In this document: in pieces, positions 44,553 through 53,415 of the stretch | Layout of the letters: each line of letters begins with the position of its first letter | Position numbering within the stretch: position 1 is the first letter of the stretch | Origin: Albidovulum inexpectatum | Lineage (GTDB): Bacteria; Pseudomonadota; Alphaproteobacteria; Rhodobacterales; Rhodobacteraceae | NCBI RefSeq assembly: GCF_002927635.1 | Contig: NZ_PRDS01000010.1 | Span: forward strand, 32,213 to 96,212 | Direction: 5' to 3' | Length of the DNA: 64,000 nt | Translations under genes and position numbers: made by a program | The notes under the pieces: model-generated | What the model was told of the DNA's origin: nothing | What the model saw: only the letters and a program-made list of their open reading frames with translations | The model's database searches: none

Positions 44553-45212
44553 ATGCCGCTTGCCGACATCATTGCACGGATCAACGCCGCCGAACGGGCG
44601 GCGGCGCGCCCGGAAGGGTCCGTGACCCTGATCGCCGTCTCGAAGGTCCAGCCAGCCGAGCGAGTCGAAGCCGTGCTTGACCAAGGGCACCGCGTCTTTG
44701 GCGAAAATTACGTGCAGGAGGCCCAGCGCAAATGGCCCGCTTGGCGCGCGCGCTATCCCGGCGTCCAGCTTCACATGATCGGCCCACTGCAGACGAACAA
44801 GGCCAAGGCGGCGGTCGAGCTGTTCGATGCGATCCACACCGTGGATCGTCCATCTCTGGCCGAAAGGCTTGCCCGACTGGCCGATCAGCGCGGGACCAGC
44901 CCCGAGCTGTTCGTCCAGGTAAACACGGGCCGCGAGCCGCAAAAGGCCGGAGTGTTGCCCGAAGCGGCCGATGAATTCGTCGCCCAGGTCCGGGCGCTGT
45001 CCCTGCCGGTGGTGGGGCTGATGTGTATACCGCCCGAGGGCGAGGATTCGCGCCCGCATTTTGCCATGCTGGCCGAGATGGCCGCGCGCAACGGACTGAC
45101 GAAACTTTCGATGGGAATGAGCGCCGATTTCGAAGCCGCGATCGCGGCGGGGGCGACCCATGTCCGCGTGGGCTCGGCAATATTCGGCGCGCGGGATTAC
45201 GGACAGCGCTGA
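44553..45212 (+). CDS. YggS/PLPBP family pyridoxal phosphate-binding protein
   Basis: A 219-residue TIM-barrel protein. The PLP lysine is Lys31 in IAVSKVQP. Further family motifs are FGENYVQEAQ, LHMIGPLQTNKAKAAVELFD, LFVQVNTGREPQKAG and LSMGMSADFEAAI, then [13 protein letters not shown]. It is involved in PLP homeostasis and has no known catalytic reaction. ATG 44553 was chosen (MPLADII). Its end overlaps the convergent L,D-transpeptidase by 16 bases. Confidence 0.93.
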   Translation: MPLADIIARINAAERAAARPEGSVTLIAVSKVQPAERVEAVLDQGHRVFGENYVQEAQRKWPAWRARYPGVQLHMIGPLQTNKAKAAVELFDAIHTVDRPSLAERLARLADQRGTSPELFVQVNTGREPQKAGVLPEAADEFVAQVRALSLPVVGLMCIPPEGEDSRPHFAMLAEMAARNGLTKLSMGMSADFEAAIAAGATHVRVGSAIFGARDYGQR

Positions 45213-45727
45213 CCCTGCCGGCCGCCGGTGCGTACGATCAACCGGGTGCCCGGCGCGGCGTGGCGCGCAACGAAGATCAGATCCTGGCGCGCCATGGCCA
45301 CGCAGCCCGCGGTGGGATAGCCGGGTCGGCGCCACTGGTGAATGAAGATCGCCGATCCCTGACCGGGCACGGCATAGGGCCAGTTCCAGTCGAGCGGCAG
45401 GATCAGGTCATACAAGGGGTCTGCCCGGCGCAGACGCTCGGCGGATCGGCCGAAATCGCGTCGGGTCAGATGGTTGTAATCGGGATGATCGGGCGCATCG
45501 CACCAGCGGTCCTCGAGGTTGATCGGGCGTGCCCAGGGCGGAAGCCGCCAAGCAGGGATCCGGTCCGGTCGGTAAAGCAATCCGATCACGCGATGGACAC
45601 CCACGGGCGTTGCCAGATCGCCCTCGCGCTTGGTTGTCGTCAGTCCCGCCCGACCGATCGCCACGGGAATGTGGCGGCCCATGAATCGCAGCCCCATGGG
45701 CGTCAGCACCATGTCACGCGGGCTCAC
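45197..45727 (-). CDS. L,D-transpeptidase (YkuD) family protein
   Basis: A 176-residue protein with no obvious signal peptide. The catalytic segment is [19 protein letters not shown], with Cys in the TxGC motif and His upstream; this PTAGCVA variant is usual for the subfamily. Such domains cross-link or modify peptidoglycan, although the lack of an export signal is odd. It starts with a 4-base overlap at the ribA stop, so the two are co-transcribed. Confidence 0.82.
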   Translation of the reverse strand: MSPRDMVLTPMGLRFMGRHIPVAIGRAGLTTTKREGDLATPVGVHRVIGLLYRPDRIPAWRLPPWARPINLEDRWCDAPDHPDYNHLTRRDFGRSAERLRRADPLYDLILPLDWNWPYAVPGQGSAIFIHQWRRPGYPTAGCVAMARQDLIFVARHAAPGTRLIVRTGGRQGQRCP

Positions 45728-46812
45728 AGAAGGTGCCCGGACTTTGCCGCCTTGGTCGCCAGGTACTGCGCGTTGTGCGCCGACCGGCCGACCTTCAGCG
45801 GGACACGTTCGACCACCCCTATTCCCTGGGATTCCAGCATCCGGATCTTGGCCGGGTTGTTGGTCAGCAGCCGGACGGACGAAAATCCCATCCTGCGCAG
45901 CAGGGCCGCGCCGATGCGGAAATCGCGTTCGTCATCCTCGAAGCCCAATCGGTGGTTCGCCTCGACCGTGTCGAAGCCCTGGTCCTGAAGCGAATAGGCG
46001 CGCATCTTGTTGGTCAGTCCGATCCCCCGGCCTTCCTGATTGAGATAGAGCAGGATCCCCGATCCTTCCCGCCCCATCTGATCGAGCGCAGCATGCAATT
46101 GAGGCCCGCAATCGCATTTCAGGCTGCCCAGAACGTCGCCGGTGAAACAGGCCGAATGCAGCCGCGCAAGCACCGGTTGGTCGCGCCGCGGGGCCCCGAT
46201 CTCGATGGCATAGTGTTCTTCGCCGCCGTCCTCGGGGCGAAAGACATGCAGCCGTCCGGCCTCGGCGGCGCGCATCGGCAGGCGCGCGTGGATGACGGGG
46301 TGCAAGACCGTGGCGCGGTCCAGCTCTTCGGCAGCGCGTTGCCAGTCAAGGCAGGTCAGGCCCGAAGCCTGTGCGACGGCCGGCGCCACGGTCATCGGCA
46401 CGACCACCGCGGCCGGCAGCAGCCGCGCGGACTTGGCCAGCCGGACGCCCGCGCGCGCAAGTGCCGCCGAGCCGTCTCGGATGGGTCGAAAGGGGCCTTT
46501 CATCGGGGCGGACAGGTCGCGCGCCGGGTCCGCCACGGCCTCGATCCAGCTTGCGGTCGCGTCGTCGGGCAGGACAAGGCGCGCCACGTCCCCGTCATAG
46601 GCCGCAACCTTCAGCGTCGCCGCCCGGCGGTCGGTGATCGCAAGCTGGGCAGACCCCATCGAAGTCAACGCCACCAGCCGCTCGGGCGACAGCGTCTCGG
46701 CCGCGACGATCAGCCCCGAATCGTCGCCCGCACGGATCGCGACCGGAACGCCCATGCGCAGATCGGCCCGCGCACGGTTGAGAAGTTCGACAATATCCGG
46801 GCCAAGGGGCAT
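45724..46812 (-). CDS. ribA: GTP cyclohydrolase II with N-terminal extension
   Basis: A 362-residue protein. The C-terminal 190 residues are Rib[22 protein letters not shown] with zinc Cys222, Cys233, Cys235, the [11 protein letters not shown] catalytic segment, and [10 protein letters not shown]. The first ~170 residues are an extra domain without an intact DHBP-synthase site. Length is about 160 residues above the minimal enzyme. It opens riboflavin synthesis from GTP. The last codon overlaps the L,D-transpeptidase start. Confidence 0.88.
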   Translation of the reverse strand: MPLGPDIVELLNRARADLRMGVPVAIRAGDDSGLIVAAETLSPERLVALTSMGSAQLAITDRRAATLKVAAYDGDVARLVLPDDATASWIEAVADPARDLSAPMKGPFRPIRDGSAALARAGVRLAKSARLLPAAVVVPMTVAPAVAQASGLTCLDWQRAAEELDRATVLHPVIHARLPMRAAEAGRLHVFRPEDGGEEHYAIEIGAPRRDQPVLARLHSACFTGDVLGSLKCDCGPQLHAALDQMGREGSGILLYLNQEGRGIGLTNKMRAYSLQDQGFDTVEANHRLGFEDDERDFRIGAALLRRMGFSSVRLLTNNPAKIRMLESQGIGVVERVPLKVGRSAHNAQYLATKAAKSGHLL

Positions 46813-46973
46813 CTGCGCGTCCGAAAGCAGTGATTGGTTCGCAATAGATAGTCAGCTTTGTCGCCGATTGAAACATTTGGCGCGCCCGTGACACGACCGC
46901 GTGAACAGTGCGTCACAAATCTTGCTTGGCAGGGATTCGCTGCACAACTTCCAAGGCAACAAGGAGACGCAAC

Positions 46974-47660
46974 ATGGCCAATCTGAAGAAGATCCTGCTG
47001 GTTGATGACGAAGAGGACCTGCGCGAGGCGTTGGCCGAGCAATTGGCCTCGACGGATGAATTCGAGGTCACCGAGGCAGGCAGCGGACAGGAGACCGTCG
47101 AAAAGCTGAAGGGCGGCATCTTCGACCTGGTGATCCTGGATGTCGGCCTGCCCGATACCGATGGGCGCGAATTGTGCCGCAAGCTGCGCAAGCAGGGTGT
47201 CAAGTGCCCGATCATCATGCTGACGGGGCATGACACCGATGCCGATACCATTCTGGGCCTTGATGCGGGGGCGAACGACTATGTGACCAAGCCCTTCAAG
47301 TTTCCCGTCCTTCTGGCCCGCATTCGTGCGCAGCTGCGTATCCACGAACAATCCGAGGACGCGATCTTTCAGCTGGGACCCTATACGTTCAAGCCCGCGC
47401 AGAAGATGCTGATCGACGAGAACGACCGAAAGATCCGCCTGACGGAAAAGGAGACGAACATCCTGAAATTCCTGTATCGCGCAGGGGATACGGTGGTGCC
47501 CCGGGATGTGCTGCTGCATGAGGTCTGGGGCTACAATGCGGGGGTGACGACCCATACGCTCGAGACGCATATCTACCGGCTGCGCCAGAAAATCGAACCG
47601 GATCCGTCAAATGCGCGCCTTCTTGTGACCGAATCCGGCGGCTATCGTCTGGTTCCATAG
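46974..47660 (+). CDS. OmpR-type DNA-binding response regulator (CenR-like)
   Basis: A 228-residue two-component regulator. The receiver domain has VDDEEDL, phospho-acceptor Asp56 (LVILDVGLP) and TKPF. The winged-helix domain ends THTLETHIYRLRQKIEPDPSNARLLVTESGGYRLVP. The sequence resembles the alphaproteobacterial CenR envelope regulator, a guess from pattern. No sensor kinase gene is adjacent. AAGGAGACGCAAC precedes ATG 46974; a longer frame opens upstream. It is divergent from ribA. Confidence 0.9.
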   Translation: MANLKKILLVDDEEDLREALAEQLASTDEFEVTEAGSGQETVEKLKGGIFDLVILDVGLPDTDGRELCRKLRKQGVKCPIIMLTGHDTDADTILGLDAGANDYVTKPFKFPVLLARIRAQLRIHEQSEDAIFQLGPYTFKPAQKMLIDENDRKIRLTEKETNILKFLYRAGDTVVPRDVLLHEVWGYNAGVTTHTLETHIYRLRQKIEPDPSNARLLVTESGGYRLVP

Positions 47661-47715
47661 GCATGGAATCCCCTGGCCGCGTCGGGGCAAGGACGCGGTT
47701 CCTCCCTGTTGGACT

Positions 47716-47741
47716 GGCCGGGCCTCGCGCCCGGCCCTTTT
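47716..47741 (+). terminator. Terminator of the response regulator gene
   Basis: Stem GGCCGGGC (47716-47723) with GCCCGGCC (47729-47736), a 5-base loop, and CTTTTCG following. Confidence 0.85.
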
Positions 47742-47815
47742 CGTTCGCCCTATCGCGTTGTCGCAGCGATGCAAGGCGGGTATGGTCCGGCCGGATACGA
47801 ATTCGGGACGGATGA

Positions 47816-48604
47816 ATGAGCTTCACGATCGCCACATGGAACATCAATTCGGTTCGCCTGCGCGAAGGCCTGGTCCAGCGCCTGCTGAAGGAAGAATCGC
47901 CCGACATCCTGTGCCTGCAGGAATGCAAGTGCCCGGTCGAGAAGTTTCCCCTGGATGCCTTTCGTGCGCTTGGCTACGGCCATTTCGTGGCGCGCGGACA
48001 GAAGGGCTATAACGGCGTGGCAATCCTGTCCCGTCTTCCGCTGCGCGAGGTCGGGGCCTTCGACTTCGCCCGGCTCAACCATGCCCGCCATGTCGCGGCC
48101 GAGCTGGAAAATGGCGTCGTGATCCACAATTTCTATGTCCCGGCGGGTGGCGACGTTCCCGACCGCGAGGTGAACGAGAAGTTTGGGCAAAAGCTCGACT
48201 ATGTCGCCGCGATGCGCGACTGGGCCTGGAAAGAGCGGCCACGCAGGTCGATCCTTGTCGGGGATCTGAACATCGCCCCGCGCGAGGATGACGTCTGGTC
48301 CCACAAGCAGTTGCTGAAGGTGGTCAGCCACACGCCGGTCGAGGTCGAGCATCTTGGCGCGGCGCAAGAGGCCGGCGGATGGGTGGACATCACGCGACAG
48401 GATATTCCCGAAGGCCAGCTTTACAGCTGGTGGTCCTATCGGTCGCCAAACTGGGACGCGGCCGACAAGGGGCGACGGCTGGACCACGTCTGGGCCACCC
48501 CCGACATCGCAAGCGCGGCCCATTCCAGCCGAATCCTGCGTGAGGCGCGCGGCTGGGAAAAGCCGTCCGACCATGCGCCGGTCTTCGCCACCTTCGATCT
48601 TTAG
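47816..48604 (+). CDS. xthA: Exodeoxyribonuclease III
   Basis: A 262-residue AP endonuclease/exonuclease. Motifs are [13 protein letters not shown] (catalytic Glu), the [10 protein letters not shown] segment, VGDLNIAP and the C-terminal [10 protein letters not shown]. It repairs abasic sites in base-excision repair. The small intergenic gap after its end contains the ribosome site of dapE. Confidence 0.94.
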   Translation: MSFTIATWNINSVRLREGLVQRLLKEESPDILCLQECKCPVEKFPLDAFRALGYGHFVARGQKGYNGVAILSRLPLREVGAFDFARLNHARHVAAELENGVVIHNFYVPAGGDVPDREVNEKFGQKLDYVAAMRDWAWKERPRRSILVGDLNIAPREDDVWSHKQLLKVVSHTPVEVEHLGAAQEAGGWVDITRQDIPEGQLYSWWSYRSPNWDAADKGRRLDHVWATPDIASAAHSSRILREARGWEKPSDHAPVFATFDL

Positions 48605-48614
48605 AGGCAGACCA

Positions 48615-49766
48615 ATGGCATCGACTGCAATCGACCCGGTTGTCCTGACGGCTGATCTTGTGCGCTGTCCGTCCGTCACGCCAGCAGAGGGCGGCGCGCT
48701 TACCCTGTTGCAGGGGCTGCTGAGCGACGCGGGGTTTGAATGCCACCGGGTGGACCGCAACGGTACGCCGAACCTCTTTGCGCGCTGGGGCGCACGCGGC
48801 GCGGATCGCAGCTTTGGGTTCAACGGCCATACCGATGTGGTGCCCGTCGGGGATCATGCGGCCTGGACTCATGACCCCTTCGGCGCCGAGATCGATGGTG
48901 GCTATCTTTGGGGGCGGGGCGCGACCGACATGAAGTCGGGGGTTGCGGCTTTTATCGCCGCGGCGATCGACTTCGTGCGCACAACCCCGCCCGATGGCGC
49001 CGTCATCCTGACCATCACCGGAGACGAGGAAGGCCCCGGCCGCGACGGGACGCTTGCGCTTCTGGACTGGATGAAGGCGCGGGGCGAGGCGATGTCCGTC
49101 TGTCTTGTGGGCGAGCCGACTTGCCCCGATCGCATGGGCGAGATGATCAAGATCGGGCGACGCGGGTCGATGTCGGTCACTTTCACGGCGCGCGGGGTGC
49201 AGGGCCATTCGGCCTATCCCCACCGCGCCCGAAATCCGCTTCATGCGCTGGTGCGGCTGATGGATCGGCTGGCCTCGACGCCGCTGGACCAGGGGACCGA
49301 GCATTTCGAGCCCTCGACCCTGGCCATCACCACGATCGACACGGGCAATACCGCGACCAATGTGATACCCGCGCGCGCCACGGCGCGGGTCAATATCCGC
49401 TTCAATGACGCGCATGATTCACGCTCGCTGGAGCAAATGCTGCGGCAGCGCGCGCAGGAGGTGACCGGGCAGACCGGCGTGGAATTCGATCTGGATGTGC
49501 AGGTTTCGGGCGAAAGCTTTCTGACCCCGCCGGGACCTTTCATCGATCTGGTCATGCGCGCGGTCGAGGCCGAAACCGGCCTGCGCCCGGTCCTGTCCAC
49601 GTCGGGCGGCACGTCGGATGCGCGCTTCGTCAAGGACCATTGCCCGGTCGTCGAATTCGGTCTGGTCGGCCGCACGATGCACGAAGTGGACGAACGCGTC
49701 GAAGTGGCGCAGATTCATCAGTTGAAGGCGATCTACGCGCGAATCCTTCGGGATTATTTCGCGTGA
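48615..49766 (+). CDS. dapE: Succinyl-diaminopimelate desuccinylase
   Basis: A 383-residue M20 metallopeptidase. Metal ligands and catalytic residues are His72 and Asp74 in [10 protein letters not shown], Asp105 in GATDMKSG, and Glu138/Glu139 in GDEEGPG. The dimerisation domain and late GGTSDARF are normal. It makes LL-diaminopimelate for lysine and peptidoglycan. AGAGG precedes ATG 48615. It lies 10 bases after xthA and may be co-transcribed. Confidence 0.95.
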   Translation: MASTAIDPVVLTADLVRCPSVTPAEGGALTLLQGLLSDAGFECHRVDRNGTPNLFARWGARGADRSFGFNGHTDVVPVGDHAAWTHDPFGAEIDGGYLWGRGATDMKSGVAAFIAAAIDFVRTTPPDGAVILTITGDEEGPGRDGTLALLDWMKARGEAMSVCLVGEPTCPDRMGEMIKIGRRGSMSVTFTARGVQGHSAYPHRARNPLHALVRLMDRLASTPLDQGTEHFEPSTLAITTIDTGNTATNVIPARATARVNIRFNDAHDSRSLEQMLRQRAQEVTGQTGVEFDLDVQVSGESFLTPPGPFIDLVMRAVEAETGLRPVLSTSGGTSDARFVKDHCPVVEFGLVGRTMHEVDERVEVAQIHQLKAIYARILRDYFA

Positions 49767-49812
49767 TCTCTTGCACGGCAATCGCCAGTGATGTGGCGGG
49801 ATAAGGACGACC

Positions 49813-52071
49813 ATGGCGCGCATTCCATCGAAAAGCGAGATCCTTGACTGGGTGTCGGAAAATCCGGGCCTGTCGGCCAAGCGCGACATTGCCAAGGCAT
49901 TCGGCCTGAAAGGTGCCGACAAGATCGAGCTGAAGCGTCTGCTGAAGGAGCTGGAGGCCGAAGGCAGCCTGTCGCGCCGCAAGCGCAGCTATCGCGACCC
50001 CGAAAAGCTTCCGCCGGTCACGGTTCTGACCCTGTTGCCACCCGATGAAAACGGCGATCTGTTAGCCCAGCCGCTGGAATGGCATGGCGAGGGCACGCCG
50101 CCGCGCGTTCTGTATGTCGCGCGCCGCTCGGACCCGGCGCTGGGCGCGGGCGACCGCATTCTGGCCCGGGTGAATGAGGTCCGGGGCGAGGGATACCAGT
50201 ATGAGGCAAAGCTGATCCGCAAGGTCGGCGCCGCACCGAAGAAAGTGGTGGGTATCTTCCGCAAGGCCGCGGAAGGTGGCCGCATCGTCCCGATCGACAA
50301 GGGGGCGGATCGCGAATGGGTGGTGGCGCGCGATGCCACCATGGGCGCAAAGGATGGCGAACTGGTCGAGGCCGAGGAATTCGGGCCCCGCGGCCGTCTT
50401 GGCCTGCCGCGCGCGCGCATCGTCGAACGTCTGGGCGATCCCAGCGGGCCGCGCGCCGTTTCCCTGATCGCCATCCATCAGCACGGCATTCCCGACGAAT
50501 TCCCCGAAGAGGTCCTGGCCGAGGCCGAGAAGCTGAAGCCCGCGCCGCTGGGCGAACGCGAGGATCTGCGGCATCTGCCCTTCGTCACGATCGATCCGGC
50601 TGATGCGCGCGATCACGACGATGCGGTTTACGCCCATTCCGATCCGGATCCGAAGAACGAAGGCGGGCATGTCGTATGGGTCGCAATCGCCGATGTGGCG
50701 CATTACGTGCGTCCCGGAACGGCTCTGGACCGCGAGGCCCGGCGCAGGGGAAATTCGACCTATTTCCCCGATCGTGTCGTGCCGATGCTGCCGGAAAGGC
50801 TGTCGGCGGACCTGTGTTCGCTGCACGAGGGCGTGCCCCGTCCCGTGATCGCCGTTCGGATGAAGCTGGATTCCAAGGGGCGCAAGCTGTCGCACCGTTT
50901 TGCCCGCGCGATGATCGAATCGCGGGCCAGCTTGAACTACGAGGAAGTGCAAAAGGCGCAGGACGGCCAGCCGAACGACCGCTGCGCGGCCCTGATGGAT
51001 ACCGTGATAAGGCCGCTTTATGCCGCCTATGAGGCCGCGAAGGTCGAACGGGCCGTGCGCCAGCCCCTGGACCTTGATCTGCCAGAGCGCAAGATCGTGC
51101 TGGACAAGGACGGGCGTGTCGTCTCGATCGATTTCCGGGAAAGGCTGGATGCGCACCGTCTGATCGAGGAGTTCATGATCCTTGCCAATGTCGCGGCGGC
51201 CGAGGAACTGGTCCGTCTGCGGCGGCCGCTGCTGTTTCGGGTGCACGAGGAGCCGAGCCCCGAAAAGCTGGACGCGTTGCGTGAGGTGGCCGAAGCATCG
51301 GGCTTCACGCTGGCCAAGGGGCAGGTGCTGCGGACCGAGCATCTGAACCGGCTGCTGACCCAGGCTGAAGGAACCGATTTCGACGAGCTGCTGAACATCT
51401 CGACGCTGCGTTCGATGACGCAGGCTTATTACAACCCGGAGAATTTCGGCCATTTCGGTCTGGCGCTGAAGCATTATGCGCATTTCACCTCGCCGATCCG
51501 GCGTTACTCGGACCTGATCGTGCATCGGGCCCTGATCTCGGGCCACGGCTGGGGGAAGGATGGCCTGTCGCCCTGGGATATCGAACATCTGGAGGAAACG
51601 GCGCGGCACATCTCGGAAACCGAACGCCGGTCGATGGCCGCCGAACGGGACACGACCGACCGCTATCTGGCGGCCTACCTGTCCGAACGTGTGGGCAGCG
51701 AGTTCACGGGCCGCGTCAGTGGTGTCACGCGCTTTGGCCTGTTCGTGAAGCTGGACGAGACGGGCGCCGACGGGCTGATCCCGGTCCGCAATCTGGGGCG
51801 CGAATTCTTCCACTATGACCCGGAGCGCCAGACATTGATGGGCTCGCAATCGGGGCTGGAGATCGGAATCGGTCAGCGGGTGACGGTGCGCCTGACCGAA
51901 GCGGTGCCCGTCACCGGTGGGCTGACGCTGGAGCTGCTGGAGATCGAGGGTCGCGCCCTGCCATCCGGCCGTTCGGGAAAACGCAGGGGCGCGCCCGCCG
52001 CGCGCAAGGCAAACAGGGAAAAGGCACGCAGCAAGAGCTCGACGCGCAAGGTGGTGCGACGGCGGAAATAG
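49813..52071 (+). CDS. rnr: Ribonuclease R
   Basis: A 752-residue RNase II family exonuclease. The N-terminal winged-helix region is followed by cold-shock domains. The RNB catalytic domain contains IDPADARDHDDAVYA and the GLALKHYAHFTSPIRRYSDLIVHRAL segment. The S1 domain follows (FTGRVSGVTRFGLFVKL), then a basic Lys/Arg-rich tail. It degrades structured RNA. The ATG has AAGGACGACC upstream. Confidence 0.96.
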   Translation: MARIPSKSEILDWVSENPGLSAKRDIAKAFGLKGADKIELKRLLKELEAEGSLSRRKRSYRDPEKLPPVTVLTLLPPDENGDLLAQPLEWHGEGTPPRVLYVARRSDPALGAGDRILARVNEVRGEGYQYEAKLIRKVGAAPKKVVGIFRKAAEGGRIVPIDKGADREWVVARDATMGAKDGELVEAEEFGPRGRLGLPRARIVERLGDPSGPRAVSLIAIHQHGIPDEFPEEVLAEAEKLKPAPLGEREDLRHLPFVTIDPADARDHDDAVYAHSDPDPKNEGGHVVWVAIADVAHYVRPGTALDREARRRGNSTYFPDRVVPMLPERLSADLCSLHEGVPRPVIAVRMKLDSKGRKLSHRFARAMIESRASLNYEEVQKAQDGQPNDRCAALMDTVIRPLYAAYEAAKVERAVRQPLDLDLPERKIVLDKDGRVVSIDFRERLDAHRLIEEFMILANVAAAEELVRLRRPLLFRVHEEPSPEKLDALREVAEASGFTLAKGQVLRTEHLNRLLTQAEGTDFDELLNISTLRSMTQAYYNPENFGHFGLALKHYAHFTSPIRRYSDLIVHRALISGHGWGKDGLSPWDIEHLEETARHISETERRSMAAERDTTDRYLAAYLSERVGSEFTGRVSGVTRFGLFVKLDETGADGLIPVRNLGREFFHYDPERQTLMGSQSGLEIGIGQRVTVRLTEAVPVTGGLTLELLEIEGRALPSGRSGKRRGAPAARKANREKARSKSSTRKVVRRRK

Positions 52072-52158
52072 GCCAGTTGCATGTTTCCATGGACATCCGG
52101 ACTTGCCCGCTGTCCGCCCTGACCTAGAGTGAAGACAGGCAGGAAAGGCGGGCAGGTC

Positions 52159-53415
52159 ATGCGTCCATCGGCTGCAATGGCGGTTCTGTGCATGTGGATC
52201 GCGCCGGGCGCGGCCCAGTCCGGTGCCGTCGCCGTACAGGAAAGCGAAATGGCGGAATCGGGACAGGTTCGCAACGTGGCGGCAAATCTGGATTTTTCGA
52301 CATGGATGGATGCGTTCCGCCGGCGTGCCCTGGCCACAGGGCTTCGGGACGACGTGCTGGACCGCGCGCTGACCGGGATCGAGGTCAACACGGATGTGCT
52401 GCAGCGCGATCGCAACCAGGGCGAATTCAATCTGGCGATCTGGGACTATCTCGACAGTGCCGTCTCCGAGGCTCGAATCCGCGATGGACGGAGAAGGCTG
52501 GCCGAACATGCCGCGCTGTTTGACCGGATCGAGGCCGCATTTGGCGTCCCGCGCGAGATCGTGGCGGCGATATGGGGGCTTGAGAGCGCCTATGGCGCGG
52601 TACGGGGCAATATCCCGACGATCGAGGCCTTGGCGACTTTGGCGCATGACGGCCGACGGGCGGCCTTTTTCGAGAGCGAGCTGATCGCGGCCCTGCATAT
52701 CGTTCAGTCGGGCGACATAGCGCCGGAACGGATGCGCGGCAGCTGGGCGGGGGCGATGGGGCACACGCAGTTCATGCCCAGTGCCTGGCACGCCCATGCG
52801 ATCGATTTCGATGGTGACGGGCGGCGCGACATCTGGGGCGATGACCCGACGGACGCGCTGGCCTCGGCGGCGGCCTATCTGGCGGGGTACGGGTGGCGCA
52901 AGGGTCAGCCATGGGGGCTGGAAGTGCAGCTGCCCGACGGGTTCGATTTCGCGCTGGCCGGGCCTGAGGGGCGGCGCGACGTTGCCGAATGGGCAGCGCT
53001 GGGCCTGCGTCCGGTATCGGGCGGTGTGATGCCCGATCAGGGCATGGCCGAGATCCTGCTGCCCGCGGGCGCGCGCGGGCCGGCTCTGATGATCTTCGAC
53101 AATTTCGGGGTGATCGAGCGTTACAACCCGGCGGATGCCTATGTGATCGCAGTCGGGCATCTGGCCGATCGGCTTGCGGGTGCGGACCCCTTCCGGGCAG
53201 ACTGGCCGCGCGAGGATCGGGTTCTTCTGACCGCCGAGCGGCGGGAGCTTCAGGAACGGCTGACCCGGGCGGGGTTCGACACGCAGGGCGTGGATGGACG
53301 AATCGGCCCCAACACGATCGCGGCGATCCGCGCCTATCAGCTGGCGCGCGGATTGGTGCCGGATGGCTATGCCAGCCATGTGCTGCTGGAGCAGTTGCGT
53401 CAGGCCGGGGGGTGA
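52159..53415 (+). CDS. Lytic murein transglycosylase (SLT/MltB-like) with peptidoglycan-binding domain
   Basis: A 418-residue exported enzyme. A short signal peptide starts at MRPSAAMAVLCMWIAPGAAQ. The transglycosylase domain has catalytic Glu142 in WGLESAYGAVRGN, with GAMGHTQFMPSAW and DIWGDDPTDALASAAAYLAGYGW. The last 60 residues form a peptidoglycan-binding repeat (GFDTQGVDGRIGPNTIAAIRAYQ). It cleaves glycan strands. The ATG at 52159 has GGCAGG before it. It is convergent with dnaE2, overlapping by 16 bases. Confidence 0.92.
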   Translation: MRPSAAMAVLCMWIAPGAAQSGAVAVQESEMAESGQVRNVAANLDFSTWMDAFRRRALATGLRDDVLDRALTGIEVNTDVLQRDRNQGEFNLAIWDYLDSAVSEARIRDGRRRLAEHAALFDRIEAAFGVPREIVAAIWGLESAYGAVRGNIPTIEALATLAHDGRRAAFFESELIAALHIVQSGDIAPERMRGSWAGAMGHTQFMPSAWHAHAIDFDGDGRRDIWGDDPTDALASAAAYLAGYGWRKGQPWGLEVQLPDGFDFALAGPEGRRDVAEWAALGLRPVSGGVMPDQGMAEILLPAGARGPALMIFDNFGVIERYNPADAYVIAVGHLADRLAGADPFRADWPREDRVLLTAERRELQERLTRAGFDTQGVDGRIGPNTIAAIRAYQLARGLVPDGYASHVLLEQLRQAGG

